From Sphingobacterium humi (GTDB lineage: Bacteria; Bacteroidota; Bacteroidia; Sphingobacteriales; Sphingobacteriaceae): a DNA stretch of 64,000 nucleotides. A program made the position numbers and the translations under genes. Below the pieces are notes generated by a model. That model saw only the letters and a program-made list of their open reading frames with translations. It was not told the DNA's origin and searched no databases. Positions 33,647-41,653 of this stretch are shown here, in pieces. How positions within the stretch are numbered: position 1 is the stretch's first letter; each line of letters opens with the position of its first letter. Location: positions 1-64,000 of the forward strand of contig NZ_WSQA01000018.1 in the NCBI RefSeq assembly GCF_009768885.1. Reading direction: 5' to 3'.

Positions 33647-34978
33647 TTAATTCTTAATTTCTACAGTGCCTAAGGCTTTCTGGATGTCCAGTTTGCTTGA
33701 TAATACCGCGTATAGGGCATTTAAATAATTCAATTGCGAAGTTTTTAAGTCGGTTTCCGCAGTCATCAGTTCCAGGTATGTTTTTACCCCGGCGTCGTAT
33801 TGCAACTTAATGGTGTTGTATACTTCCTCGGATAGACTCATGTTTTCTTTCGCATTGCGCCATTCATTCATGTTGGCGCGGTAACCGGCCATGGCAGCGG
33901 AATATTGCGCACCAATTTGGTTCTCCAAGTTTTCGATGTCCAGGGCAATTCTTGCTTCCTGTAATTCAGATTTGCGCACCTCTTGAATGCGTTTTGTGCC
34001 TTGGAAAATAGGAATGGTTAAACTTAAACCTACTCCTGAGTTTGGAATATTATCTTTAAATAAATCGCCAAATTCATTGTTACGGTAGTTCAGGGCGTAG
34101 TTGGCAAAGGCGCCTAAACGTGGTAGGTAGTTCCATTTTTGGTACTGCGTATTCAATTTTTGAATGTTCTGCAAGTTCTCCAATTGCTTAATCTCTACCC
34201 GGTTGGCATATTGTAAAATCTCTGTCGTGTCCAATAAGATATTGGATTCCATATTCTGATTCTCGAAAGAAAGGGAAATCGCGTTCCCAGCATTCATGCC
34301 CAAGAGGGTTTTTAAGTAATCGTATTTATACTTACGGAACTCACTTGCCGTTTTTAACTCCGCATTGGCATTGTTTAGGGAGATCTGCGCCCTTTTATAA
34401 TCTGTTTTATCCACCAAGCCGGTTTCATAGCGCGCATTGGCTTCGGTATACTGTCTTTTTAAACGGGTGATATTCTCGTTAATGATGTTGATCTGTTCCT
34501 CACTGGTCAGAATATCGTAATAGGCCTTGCTGACATCAACGATGGTGTTGATGCGGGTATCTTCTACGTTTAAGTTATTTTGCTGACGGATATATTGTGC
34601 CGCACGGGAAGCCTGAAATAAACCCGGATTAATAATGGCTTGTTCTGCTTGAAACACCATACTGGCGGTGTTTTTTTGCCCCATCGGGATATTGCTGCCA
34701 TTCATGTTAATGGTTGGCACCTGAATATTATGGGTATAGTTACCGGAAGCATTTAATTGCGGATACCAGCCGGATAAGGCCGAAGCAATCTCCCGTTCGC
34801 CGATTTCTTGATCTATTTGTGCTTGTTTCAGTTCAATCTTATTGCTCAACGCATAGTTAATCAGCTCATCCAAGGTTGCGTTGCTGTTCAAGTTGGGGGC
34901 TTGTTGTGCCTGGCTGATCCCGAGGCTCAAGCAGCCAAGGGATAGGAATGTCATCATTTCCTTAATTCGTAATCTCAT
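33647..34978 (-). CDS. TolC-family outer-membrane efflux channel
   Basis: A 443-residue exported protein with a signal peptide (SLGISQAQ) and two OEP repeats (about residues 40-220 and 235-435) rich in long amphipathic helices, with VSKAYYDILTSEEQINI and QYDAGVKTYLELMTAETDLKT typical of the family. It forms the outer-membrane exit duct for the pump. It is placed second in the operon, 7 bp after the TetR gene. Confidence 0.95.
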   Translation of the reverse strand: MRLRIKEMMTFLSLGCLSLGISQAQQAPNLNSNATLDELINYALSNKIELKQAQIDQEIGEREIASALSGWYPQLNASGNYTHNIQVPTINMNGSNIPMGQKNTASMVFQAEQAIINPGLFQASRAAQYIRQQNNLNVEDTRINTIVDVSKAYYDILTSEEQINIINENITRLKRQYTEANARYETGLVDKTDYKRAQISLNNANAELKTASEFRKYKYDYLKTLLGMNAGNAISLSFENQNMESNILLDTTEILQYANRVEIKQLENLQNIQKLNTQYQKWNYLPRLGAFANYALNYRNNEFGDLFKDNIPNSGVGLSLTIPIFQGTKRIQEVRKSELQEARIALDIENLENQIGAQYSAAMAGYRANMNEWRNAKENMSLSEEVYNTIKLQYDAGVKTYLELMTAETDLKTSQLNYLNALYAVLSSKLDIQKALGTVEIKN

Positions 34979-34985
34979 GTTTCTT

Positions 34986-35564
34986 CTAATATTTAACGCC
35001 GTTCCAAATAATTTCTAGTAATTGATCGATCTCTTCTTTTTCCACCTTTTTCTTTGTCCATATGCAATTGCGAATCAGGGTGATAGGGCCGCCAAGGAAC
35101 ATGGAGATTAATAATCGAACACTTAAATCTTTTAAATGTTTTTCTCGCTTTCCCAGTTCCAAAAAATGCCATAGTTTGTTGCGCTCGGGTTTCTGCACGA
35201 AGACATTATTTCGCACCTCCTCGTAAAAAGGCGAGCCGTAAAACTGATCTAAAAAACTGAACAGTTCGATATGGCCTAGGTAAAACACAATCCAACGGCG
35301 AAAGACAATCTCAAACTTCTCCTGGTAGGAGAGCTCGGGATCGATCTTGTCAAATACGGCGGAGTTGAGTTTTTCCTTGCAATACCAATACAGTTCAATA
35401 ATCAAATCTTCCTTCGAAGGGAAGTAATGATAAATAGAGCCAACCGCCACTTCGGCATGTTTGGCGATTTTACTCATAGGGCTGCCATGGAATCCATAGA
35501 GATGGATAAAATGCAGGGTACTGAGGAAAATCTGCTCTTTTTTGTCTGTCAATTGAATGTTCAT
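34986..35564 (-). CDS. TetR-family regulator of the RND operon
   Basis: A 192-residue repressor-type regulator. The N-terminal helix-turn-helix is visible in FIHLYGFHGSPMSKIAKHAEVAVGSIYHYFPSKEDL (residues about 18-52), followed by an all-helical ligand-binding domain. It is the first gene of the efflux operon, so it probably controls its own synthesis and that of the pump. The promoter region 35572-35606 contains a small inverted repeat over the -7 box. Confidence 0.93.
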   Translation of the reverse strand: MNIQLTDKKEQIFLSTLHFIHLYGFHGSPMSKIAKHAEVAVGSIYHYFPSKEDLIIELYWYCKEKLNSAVFDKIDPELSYQEKFEIVFRRWIVFYLGHIELFSFLDQFYGSPFYEEVRNNVFVQKPERNKLWHFLELGKREKHLKDLSVRLLISMFLGGPITLIRNCIWTKKKVEKEEIDQLLEIIWNGVKY

Positions 35565-35571
35565 TCGGTTG

Positions 35572-35606
35572 CAAATGTAGGCATTTTAAAGGGGGAATTG
35601 TGTCAA
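35572..35606 (-). promoter_or_regulatory. Promoter and possible operator of the TetR-RND operon
   Basis: On the minus strand TTG (35604-35606), 24 bp, TACATTTG (35572-35579), 7 nt before the ATG. AAATG-TAGG-CATTT (35573-35586) is an inverted repeat across the -7 box, a plausible but short TetR operator. Confidence 0.5.
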
Positions 35607-35683
35607 AAAATCGTTATAATTACCCTTTTCAAGCGGCATAAAAAATCCCAATGTTAACAAATTGTTAAATTTCACAAAAGCCC

Positions 35684-35714
35684 TTGACTTGTGTAGAAAA
35701 TACACTTACCTTTG
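35684..35714 (+). promoter_or_regulatory. Strong consensus promoter for the candidate small RNA
   Basis: TTG at 35684-35686, 20 bp, TACCTTTG at 35707-35714. The spacer contains the inverted repeat GTGTA-GAAAA-TACAC. No protein gene follows on this strand. Confidence 0.7.
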
Positions 35715-35717
35715 TGG

Positions 35718-35788
35718 TATCATAATTTAGGTTTATAATTGGTTATTAAAGGTTTTCATTCTCCCCGTTTGAAAACCTTTATCTTTTT
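35718..35788 (+). ncRNA. Candidate small RNA of about 70 nt
   Basis: Between the consensus promoter at 35684-35714 and a hairpin AAAGGTTTTCA (35748-35758) / TGAAAACCTTT (35770-35780) followed by ATCTTTTTA. The only start codons give no credible peptide. The 5' half (TATCATAATTTAGGTTTATA) is AT-rich and would be single-stranded, available for base pairing. It does not resemble 6S, SRP, tmRNA or RNase P RNA. It lies divergent from tetR. Confidence 0.55.
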
Positions 35789-35871
35789 ATAGCAAGACCG
35801 GTTAATAAGATGAAAATCTAAGAATTAGGTGAGGAATTACACATTTGTTTAGGTAATCTGTCAAGGTGATC

Positions 35872-35955
35872 TGTCATGGTGTTGCCATGGTGTTGTCATG
35901 GTGTTGTCATCGTGAGCGGAGTCGAACGACTGGTACGTCAATGCAATCAAACATG
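35872..35955 (+). repeat. Left arm of repeat element B with tandem 11-bp units
   Basis: Four 11-bp units start at 35872, 35883, 35894 and 35905 (TGTCATGGTGT, TGCCATGGTGT, TGTCATGGTGT, TGTCATCGTGA). The last opens the arm GAGCGGAGTCGAACGACTGG then TACGTCAATGCAATCAAACATG. Here the GTCGAA/CGACTGG junction has no 7-bp insert. The arm is the inverted partner of 36022-36067. Confidence 0.9.
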
Positions 35956-36017
35956 TTTTTCATATTTGTCATCACTTGTTTTTTCTCCACAATTTTAATT
36001 AAGTAGATATGTTTTTT

Positions 36018-36091
36018 TGAGTGCATTGACGTACCAGTCGTTCGTCCTTCGACTTCGCTCAGGATGACAAAGCGGATGACAAAGCGGATGA
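36018..36091 (-). repeat. Right arm of repeat element B with 12-bp outward units
   Basis: TGCATTGACGTACCAGTCG begins at 36022. At the junction a single 7-bp unit is inserted (TCCTTCG, the reverse complement of CGAAGGA). The arm ends in GATGACA, then GATGACAAAGCG units repeat outward (36063-36091), which in reverse complement are TGTCATCCGCTT. The interior between the arms (35956-36017) has no gene. From 36092 to 36197 the sequence is pyrimidine-rich with nothing recognised. Confidence 0.88.
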
Positions 36092-36197
36092 CAATTACGC
36101 TATAAAAAAAACTACGACCCACCTTCCACCCACCTCCCTTCTTCCAACGCTTTTTACGCCCCATTTCTCTCCCCATCATCACCCCTTTGCCAACGCC

Positions 36198-36241
36198 TTT
36201 GAAAGGGGTTTGAATTGGGTTTGAAAGGGGAGTGAAAGGGG
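36198..36241 (+). repeat. Four tandem 11-bp units, TTTGAAAGGGG type
   Basis: Units at 36198, 36209, 36220 and 36231 read TTTGAAAGGGG, TTTGAATTGGG, TTTGAAAGGGG, AGTGAAAGGGG. It is another 11-bp period but an unrelated sequence from the TGTCAT units nearby. Confidence 0.85.
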
Positions 36242-36255
36242 ACAAAGCCGAACAA

Positions 36256-36284
36256 GAAAGCCGGCTATTCCTAGCCGGCTCTTG
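36256..36284 (-). terminator. Terminator at the end of the nirK operon
   Basis: AGCCGGCTA, loop TTCC, TAGCCGGCT; read on the minus strand it is followed by TTCTTGTT. It lies 23 bp after the SCO stop codon. Confidence 0.75.
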
Positions 36285-36306
36285 CGAACATTTAATTGTT
36301 GGTATA

Positions 36307-36936
36307 TTATAGGTTATTCGCTTCTTTTTCGATGGCTTGTATGGTTGGGCTGTAATCTACGCCTAACCCTTCTTGCTGATAGACCAATTCGCCGGCGCCG
36401 TTAAACAGGCTGATGATGTTGGAGTGGGAGAAGTCGATGGGGGAGATCTGCTTGTAATTGACGGCCAGGGTGGCGGCAAATTCTCGGGTGCTTTCTTCGT
36501 CGGAACGGAGAAAGAGCCATTGGGGGCCATCCATTTCGTTTTCTTTAGCGAAGGCTTTCAAGCGTTCCGGCGTATCGACCTTCGGATCGATGCTCACCAA
36601 GAGGTATTTGATGTTTGCTTTGTTCTTGGAGGCCACGGTTTTCTCGATATGGCGCATATCGGCCACTAAGCGTGGACAGGCGGCCTGGCAGGAGGTGTAT
36701 ATCATGGCGACGACCACAATATTTCCTTGTAGGTCTTTTAATTCCATTTCTTGACCATCCTGATTGGTCCATTTTGCAGGTAAGTTATAAACCGAGAGTT
36801 CAGAAAGGTCTTCCGTCAGGGTGGGTTGTTTTTCTGTTTGTGGGCTGTCTTCTGCTGGCTTAGATTGGCAGCCGATCAGGCTCATGGCCATCAGGAAGCT
36901 GGCCATAGCACTGTAAATTATTCTTTTCATAATCAT
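36307..36936 (-). CDS. SCO1/SenC copper-chaperone lipoprotein (NirK-linked)
   Basis: A 209-residue lipoprotein (lipid Cys23 in SLIGC) with a thioredoxin-like SCO fold. Copper would be bound by Cys83 and Cys87 (CQAAC) and His171 (DFSHSN); the Cys-x-x-x-Cys spacing and the late His are the SCO signature. SCO proteins load copper into periplasmic or membrane cupro-enzymes. As the last gene of the nirK operon it probably serves NirK's copper sites. A second SCO (42920) lies at the other end of the island. Confidence 0.92.
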   Translation of the reverse strand: MIMKRIIYSAMASFLMAMSLIGCQSKPAEDSPQTEKQPTLTEDLSELSVYNLPAKWTNQDGQEMELKDLQGNIVVVAMIYTSCQAACPRLVADMRHIEKTVASKNKANIKYLLVSIDPKVDTPERLKAFAKENEMDGPQWLFLRSDEESTREFAATLAVNYKQISPIDFSHSNIISLFNGAGELVYQQEGLGVDYSPTIQAIEKEANNL

Positions 36937-36952
36937 ATTCGTTAAAGAGGCT

Positions 36953-37714
36953 TTACCTCGCGCAGCGGAACCCTAAATTCCTGCTGCTATAATTAGCTTT
37001 CATACTACCGCGAAAGGCATAACGCATAAAGGCGGCATAGTTCATTAAATCACTGGCATTCACGGAAGCACCACCGCAAAATAGGTTGCTATCCTCACCC
37101 TTGTCTTTCCGCGATTCGCCGGATAAAAAGATGGAGTTGAAATCGGCCGTCCATTCCCACACCAAGCCATGCATATCATAGACGCCCCAAACGTTTTTAA
37201 AGGTACTGCCCACCGGGTTGTTAAATGTTTTGGAGGTTTCATACCAGCGCAGGATGTATTGGTTGTAGGATTCTTTTTTTCGGGCGTCCAGTTGTTTGGC
37301 ATCGGCCATGGCCGCATATTCCCATTCGTCCATACTAGGCAGCCTTTTTCCTTTGCTCTCGCAGTATTTTTTGGCGGCAAACCAAGAAACTTGTGTTACC
37401 GGTGCTTTGGGGTTGGCGGCACCAAAATCCAGATCCCCTTTCCAATAACCCAAATAAGACTTGTCGGCAAAGATCCGCTTGATGGTCGACTTGCGGTAAG
37501 CCGGGTTCTTTTTTAGGAAGTCTAGGAAATCTTGATTGGTAACGGGGTAGATGTCCAATTGAAAGGCGGCCACTTGAACCGGCTTTTTATCGGCAGAGCC
37601 ATACAGGGGGATATAGCTTCCTTTTTTTATCTGTACCATATCCTGCCCATGCAACGAGAGGTTTCCAAGGAGCATAAAGAATAAGCAGGATAGGGTATAG
37701 ATGGTTGTTTTCAT
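36953..37714 (-). CDS. Exported FGE-sulfatase-fold protein lacking the catalytic cysteines
   Basis: A 253-residue secreted protein (signal peptide to about residue 24, SLHGQ) that is almost entirely one FGE-sulfatase (SUMF1) domain: YPVTNQDFLDFL, PVTQVSWFAAKKYCESKGKRLPS, EWEYAA, GVYDMHGLVWEWTAD and the C-terminal NLGFRCAR. True formylglycine-generating enzymes carry two active-site cysteines in R-G-G-S-W-x-C-x4-C. The matching stretch here begins CGGASVNASDLM, placing Asn219 and Met224 at those positions by eye. It is therefore unlikely to activate the sulfatases at 3786-6728. It is fused in operon with nirK (1-bp gap) and probably acts on or with NirK; the role is unknown. Confidence 0.88.
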   Translation of the reverse strand: MKTTIYTLSCLFFMLLGNLSLHGQDMVQIKKGSYIPLYGSADKKPVQVAAFQLDIYPVTNQDFLDFLKKNPAYRKSTIKRIFADKSYLGYWKGDLDFGAANPKAPVTQVSWFAAKKYCESKGKRLPSMDEWEYAAMADAKQLDARKKESYNQYILRWYETSKTFNNPVGSTFKNVWGVYDMHGLVWEWTADFNSIFLSGESRKDKGEDSNLFCGGASVNASDLMNYAAFMRYAFRGSMKANYSSRNLGFRCAR

Positions 37715-37715
37715 G

Positions 37716-39158
37716 TTATTTTCCGCGATGATTTTTAATATCTGCAGGGCTCAGCACTGTTTTATTATTGCCCCAGTTGTTATATACATAATTCAGCACG
37801 TCGGCCACTTCCTGGTCGGAGAGGGTTTGGCTCGGCATCACCGAGTTGTACTTCTGTCCGTTCACGGTAATTTCACCTTTTACGCCATTCAATACGGCGT
37901 CAATAGCTTTATCCTTGCTGTTGTTGAGGTAATCGGATTTGGCGAGCGGCGGGAATACCCCTTTTACGCCTTGGCCTTCGCTTTGGTGACAGGCAAGACA
38001 GGTGCGGCTGAAAATCGCTTTTCCATCAGCAATGGATTGCTCGGGCGTTTTGGCCACAGTGGATTCCACTTTCTTGCTGCTCGGCATTTTTTGAATGGTT
38101 CCCCCTTCCGGTAGGTAGATGCCATCCATCTGTTTTCCGGAATAGATTTTCGGGTTTTCCTCGCCTTCAATTTTCATCATACCTAAGGCTCCTTTGTTGA
38201 AGGCCCTGAAGATGGAATGGTCTACCAACACTAAGGTGCCCGGTACATCCACTTTAAATTCAACGATGGCAGCACCGCCGGCCGGAATCAAGGTGGTTTG
38301 GATATTTTTATTGATAAGGTCGCCACCTTCCACATGCACGCGGTCGAATATCTCGCCGATTACGTGGAAAGAAGAAACCAAGTTTGGTCCACCATTTCCC
38401 ACAAACAGGCGGATGGTTTCTCCTACTTTAGCTTGCAAGGCATTATCGTTTACCAAGGCGTTTACATGGCCATTGAATACCACATAATCAGCTTCTTCTT
38501 TAATGGCCTTGTTCATATCAAAAGCTTGCAGGCCTTTATCGCCATAGCCGCCTTCGGTGTAGAAATCGCCCTGCATCACATAATATTCGCGATCTACAGG
38601 TGCTAAACCACCCTCAGGTTCCACGAGGATCAAGCCGTACATGCCGTTGGCAATATGCATACCTACAGGTGCAGTGGCACAATGGTAAACATAGAGGCCC
38701 GGATTTAAGCATTTGAAAGAGAAGGTTACCTCGTGACCAGGCGCTACCAAGGAAGATTCCGCACCACCACCAGGGCCAGTTACGGCATGGAGGTCGATAT
38801 TATGGGGTAGCTTATTGTCGGGGTGGTTTTTCAATAAGAATTCCACTTCATCGCCTACGCGTGTGCGGATAAATTGGCCGGGAACAGAGCCCCCGAACGT
38901 CCAATAGGTATATTTTACGCCATCTACAATTTCACCTTCACATTCTAGGATTTCCAGATCTACTTTTAATTTGGTTGCCGCACGATTGCCGATGGGTTTT
39001 GGAACATGGGGAGGCGATGTCAATTCAGCTTGCGCTTCTCCTTTCACTTCAATTTTACTGCTATCGATCGGTTTTTCGCTGGCTGTATTTTGCTTACAGC
39101 CCCATGCCGCCAGTGCCAGAACGCAAAGCATGCTGTATAACTTCATGTTGTTTTTCAT
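37716..39158 (-). CDS. nirK: Copper nitrite reductase with C-terminal cytochrome c domain
   Basis: A 480-residue lipoprotein (lipid Cys21) that reduces nitrite to nitric oxide at the cell envelope. Two cupredoxin domains cover residues about 60-335. Type 1 copper ligands are His119, Cys160, His168 and Met173; type 2 ligands are His124, His159 and His314, with catalytic Asp122 and His265. The Cys160-to-His168 loop is one residue shorter than in the Alcaligenes-type enzyme. Residues about 372-470 form a class I cytochrome c (CLACH at 387-391, Met441 as likely axial ligand) that would pass electrons straight to the type 1 site. Operon: nirK, FGE-like protein, SCO. Confidence 0.96.
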   Translation of the reverse strand: MKNNMKLYSMLCVLALAAWGCKQNTASEKPIDSSKIEVKGEAQAELTSPPHVPKPIGNRAATKLKVDLEILECEGEIVDGVKYTYWTFGGSVPGQFIRTRVGDEVEFLLKNHPDNKLPHNIDLHAVTGPGGGAESSLVAPGHEVTFSFKCLNPGLYVYHCATAPVGMHIANGMYGLILVEPEGGLAPVDREYYVMQGDFYTEGGYGDKGLQAFDMNKAIKEEADYVVFNGHVNALVNDNALQAKVGETIRLFVGNGGPNLVSSFHVIGEIFDRVHVEGGDLINKNIQTTLIPAGGAAIVEFKVDVPGTLVLVDHSIFRAFNKGALGMMKIEGEENPKIYSGKQMDGIYLPEGGTIQKMPSSKKVESTVAKTPEQSIADGKAIFSRTCLACHQSEGQGVKGVFPPLAKSDYLNNSKDKAIDAVLNGVKGEITVNGQKYNSVMPSQTLSDQEVADVLNYVYNNWGNNKTVLSPADIKNHRGK

Positions 39159-39173
39159 AGGATTGGATTTTTA

Positions 39174-39190
39174 AATGAATCGGATTCATT
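39174..39190. promoter_or_regulatory. Operator-like palindrome upstream of nirK
   Basis: AATGAATC-G-GATTCATT is a perfect 8-bp inverted repeat around one base, 15 bp before the nirK start. A second dyad, TGTCAT-N9-ATGACA, lies at 39261-39281. Both lie in the only spacer between norB and nirK and could bind a nitrogen-oxide or oxygen regulator; no regulator gene is in the island. Confidence 0.45.
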
Positions 39191-39322
39191 GTTATTTCAA
39201 TAGTAAATTTAGGGGTGAAACAGCTTTTAAAACATGATGAAGGCCGTTTAAAAAAGTAAGTGTCATTACATTTTCATGACAATTGAAAATAGGCCTACCT
39301 CATTGTTGAACGGTCTGTGATA

Positions 39323-39356
39323 AAAAGTAGAGGACAGGAAGATATCCTCTACTTTT
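39323..39356 (-). terminator. Intrinsic terminator after the nitric oxide reductase gene
   Basis: AAAAGTAGAGGA pairs with TCCTCTACTTTT over 12 bp, followed on the minus strand by TTTTTATC. It implies that nirK has its own promoter in 39159-39322. Confidence 0.85.
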
Positions 39357-39385
39357 AGGTTCAACTTATACCCGCTTGGTAAAGC

Positions 39386-41629
39386 TTAGGGTTTCGTATG
39401 CTTGTTTTTCAAGGTTAATTCAAAGACAAACCAGGCGCAGGCAAAAATACCGATGGCAAATAAGACATCTCCTGGCGTACGCATCCATTTCAGGAAGACC
39501 ATGCCTGGTTTTTGCATTAATTCAGCCGATCGGGCATACCACATGCCTTTGCTGATGCTTTCTACGGCCTGCCAAATGCCAATTGGTAGTAAACTGAGGA
39601 GGGCCATGCCCAATAGGCCAAAGTTTAAGCTCCAGAAACCGATTTTAAGGAGTTTATCGTTCCAGGTTACGTGTCGGTATAAACTGCGTAGCACAAAGAG
39701 CATTAGGCCGATGCCCAGCATCCCATAGACACCGAATAGGGCGGTATGGCCATGCAGGGGCGTGGTGTTTAAGCCTTGGACATAATACAGGGCGATGGGC
39801 GGGTTGATGATAAAACCGAACACACCGGCACCTAGGAAGTTCCAGAAGGCCACCGATATCATAAAATAGATGGGCCATTTATAATCGGCCAACCATTTGG
39901 TGGCTTTCGAGATTTTATAGTTATGGTAAGCCTCAAATCCGATAATGGTTAAGGGCACAACTTCCAATGCACTAAAGGTGGCACCTAAGGCCATAACGGC
40001 TGTAGGCGTACCGGAGAAGTACAGGTGGTGGAAGGTTCCTAAGATACCACCAGAGAGGAAGATGATGGTCGAGAAGAGCACACTGGCGGTGGCACTTTTA
40101 GGTTTCAATAGGCCTAATCGCACAAAAAGGAACGCCATCACCACGGTTGCAAATACTTCAAAGAAGCCTTCTACCCACAGGTGTACCACCCACCAGCGCC
40201 AATATTCGGCGATGGCTAAGTTGGTTTGTCGGCCCCACATTAATCCGGCACCATAGAACAGCGCGATGGCCGAGCAGGAAATCAGGAACATAATGATGAG
40301 GTTCTTTTCTTCGCCGCCGTTTTTGAGGATCGGAATTAAAGGACGAATCATTAAGGCCAGCCATACAAAGAGGCCTACGAAGAGGAAGAGCTGCCAGAAT
40401 CGGCCTAAATCAACATATTCATAGCCTTGGTGACCAAACCAGAAGTTCTGGATCAGGTTTAGTTTTTGCATCACGCCAAACCACTGACCTACCATCGATC
40501 CAACGACAATAATCAATAGCGCGATAAACAGGAAGTTGACACCGAAGACTTGGAATTTAGGATCTTTGCCCGATACGGCCGGCGCAATGTATAAGCCGGT
40601 GGCCAGCCAGGCCGTGGCTATCCAAAAGATCGCTAATTGCGTATGCCAGGTTCGGGTAACAGCATAAGGCAGGAATTGATCGATCGGGATGCCGTAGAGG
40701 CCATCGCCCTCCACGCCATAGTGAGCTGTTACAATGCCGAGGCCCACCTGTACCAGCATCAATAGGCTAACTACCCAGAAATACTTTTTAACCAGTCGCA
40801 TGGAAGGGGTAATGCCTTGGCGCAAAATCGGGTCTTCGGCAGGGTAGAGCAATTCATCGTCTTCCCCCTGTTTTACCTGCCAGAGCACCAAAGCACCTAC
40901 GGCAAAGATTAACAGAATAATACTGACGCCAGACCAGGCCAATAGGTCCATGGTTACCTCATTGCCTACCAGTTTTTCATTGGGCCAGTTATGGGTATAG
41001 GATACGCTGGATCCGGGGCGTTCCGTTACGGTTGCCCAGGTGGCCCAGAAGAAGAAGGCATTCATTTTCTCCATCCGCGTATCATCGTTGATGGCATTCT
41101 CGGGAATGGCGTAATCTTTCCGCAATTGGTCGAATTTTGGATCGTTGCGGAATAAGCCTTGGTAATAGTTGGATAATTCCTGAATGGCCGAAACGCGGTC
41201 GGCATCAATTTGCAGCGTTTTGGTTTCCGGATTATAGGTGTTTTTACGGATGTTCGTTTTTAAGCGGGATTCCAAGAGGGCTTGTTGTTCCTCTGGGAGG
41301 TCTTGATAGCCTTTTGCATATTCGCGTTGGGCATACAGATCGAGTAGGTGTAGGGCTTCACGGTGTAGCCAATCTGCCGTCCAATCGGGAGCCACATAAG
41401 CGCCGTGACCCCAAATGGAGCCGACCTCTTGCCCACCCATACTCTGCCAGATGTTTTGCCCATCTTTGATATCTGCTGCGGTAAAGATAACCGTACCTTG
41501 GCTATCGACAATTTTTTCGGGAACAGGAGGGGATACTTGGTAGATTTCATAGCCATAGTAGAGCAAGACGCCGAAAGACAACAAGACGACCAGGATGAAG
41601 GTCCACCATAATTTTTTTTCTTTATTCAT
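39386..41629 (-). CDS. norB: Quinol-dependent nitric oxide reductase
   Basis: A 747-residue membrane enzyme of the heme-copper oxidase superfamily that reduces two NO to N2O. The N-terminal ~200-residue periplasmic extension, with one helix at each end and VDSQGTVIFTAADIKDGQNIWQSMGGQ, is the mark of the single-subunit quinol type (qNor, also called NorZ). The following catalytic part has about twelve helices with the heme and FeB histidines in HTQLAIFWIATAWLATG, HLWVEGFFEVFATVV and HHLYFSGTP, and FHHLYF-type and HGHTALFGVYG segments. Because electrons come from quinol it needs no NorC subunit. It is an independent unit between the azurin and nirK genes. Confidence 0.95.
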   Translation of the reverse strand: MNKEKKLWWTFILVVLLSFGVLLYYGYEIYQVSPPVPEKIVDSQGTVIFTAADIKDGQNIWQSMGGQEVGSIWGHGAYVAPDWTADWLHREALHLLDLYAQREYAKGYQDLPEEQQALLESRLKTNIRKNTYNPETKTLQIDADRVSAIQELSNYYQGLFRNDPKFDQLRKDYAIPENAINDDTRMEKMNAFFFWATWATVTERPGSSVSYTHNWPNEKLVGNEVTMDLLAWSGVSIILLIFAVGALVLWQVKQGEDDELLYPAEDPILRQGITPSMRLVKKYFWVVSLLMLVQVGLGIVTAHYGVEGDGLYGIPIDQFLPYAVTRTWHTQLAIFWIATAWLATGLYIAPAVSGKDPKFQVFGVNFLFIALLIIVVGSMVGQWFGVMQKLNLIQNFWFGHQGYEYVDLGRFWQLFLFVGLFVWLALMIRPLIPILKNGGEEKNLIIMFLISCSAIALFYGAGLMWGRQTNLAIAEYWRWWVVHLWVEGFFEVFATVVMAFLFVRLGLLKPKSATASVLFSTIIFLSGGILGTFHHLYFSGTPTAVMALGATFSALEVVPLTIIGFEAYHNYKISKATKWLADYKWPIYFMISVAFWNFLGAGVFGFIINPPIALYYVQGLNTTPLHGHTALFGVYGMLGIGLMLFVLRSLYRHVTWNDKLLKIGFWSLNFGLLGMALLSLLPIGIWQAVESISKGMWYARSAELMQKPGMVFLKWMRTPGDVLFAIGIFACAWFVFELTLKNKHTKP

Positions 41630-41653
41630 TTTTCATGGGTGTTAAGATGATAA

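Noticed and set aside
35907..36245. 112-residue minus-strand ORF
   Set aside because: It is built from the repeat arm and the pyrimidine-rich tandem region; low complexity with no protein character.
36953..37714. Sulfatase-activating formylglycine enzyme for the sulfatases at 3786-6728
   Set aside because: The catalytic cysteine pair is missing, it is 30 kb away and it is co-transcribed with nirK.
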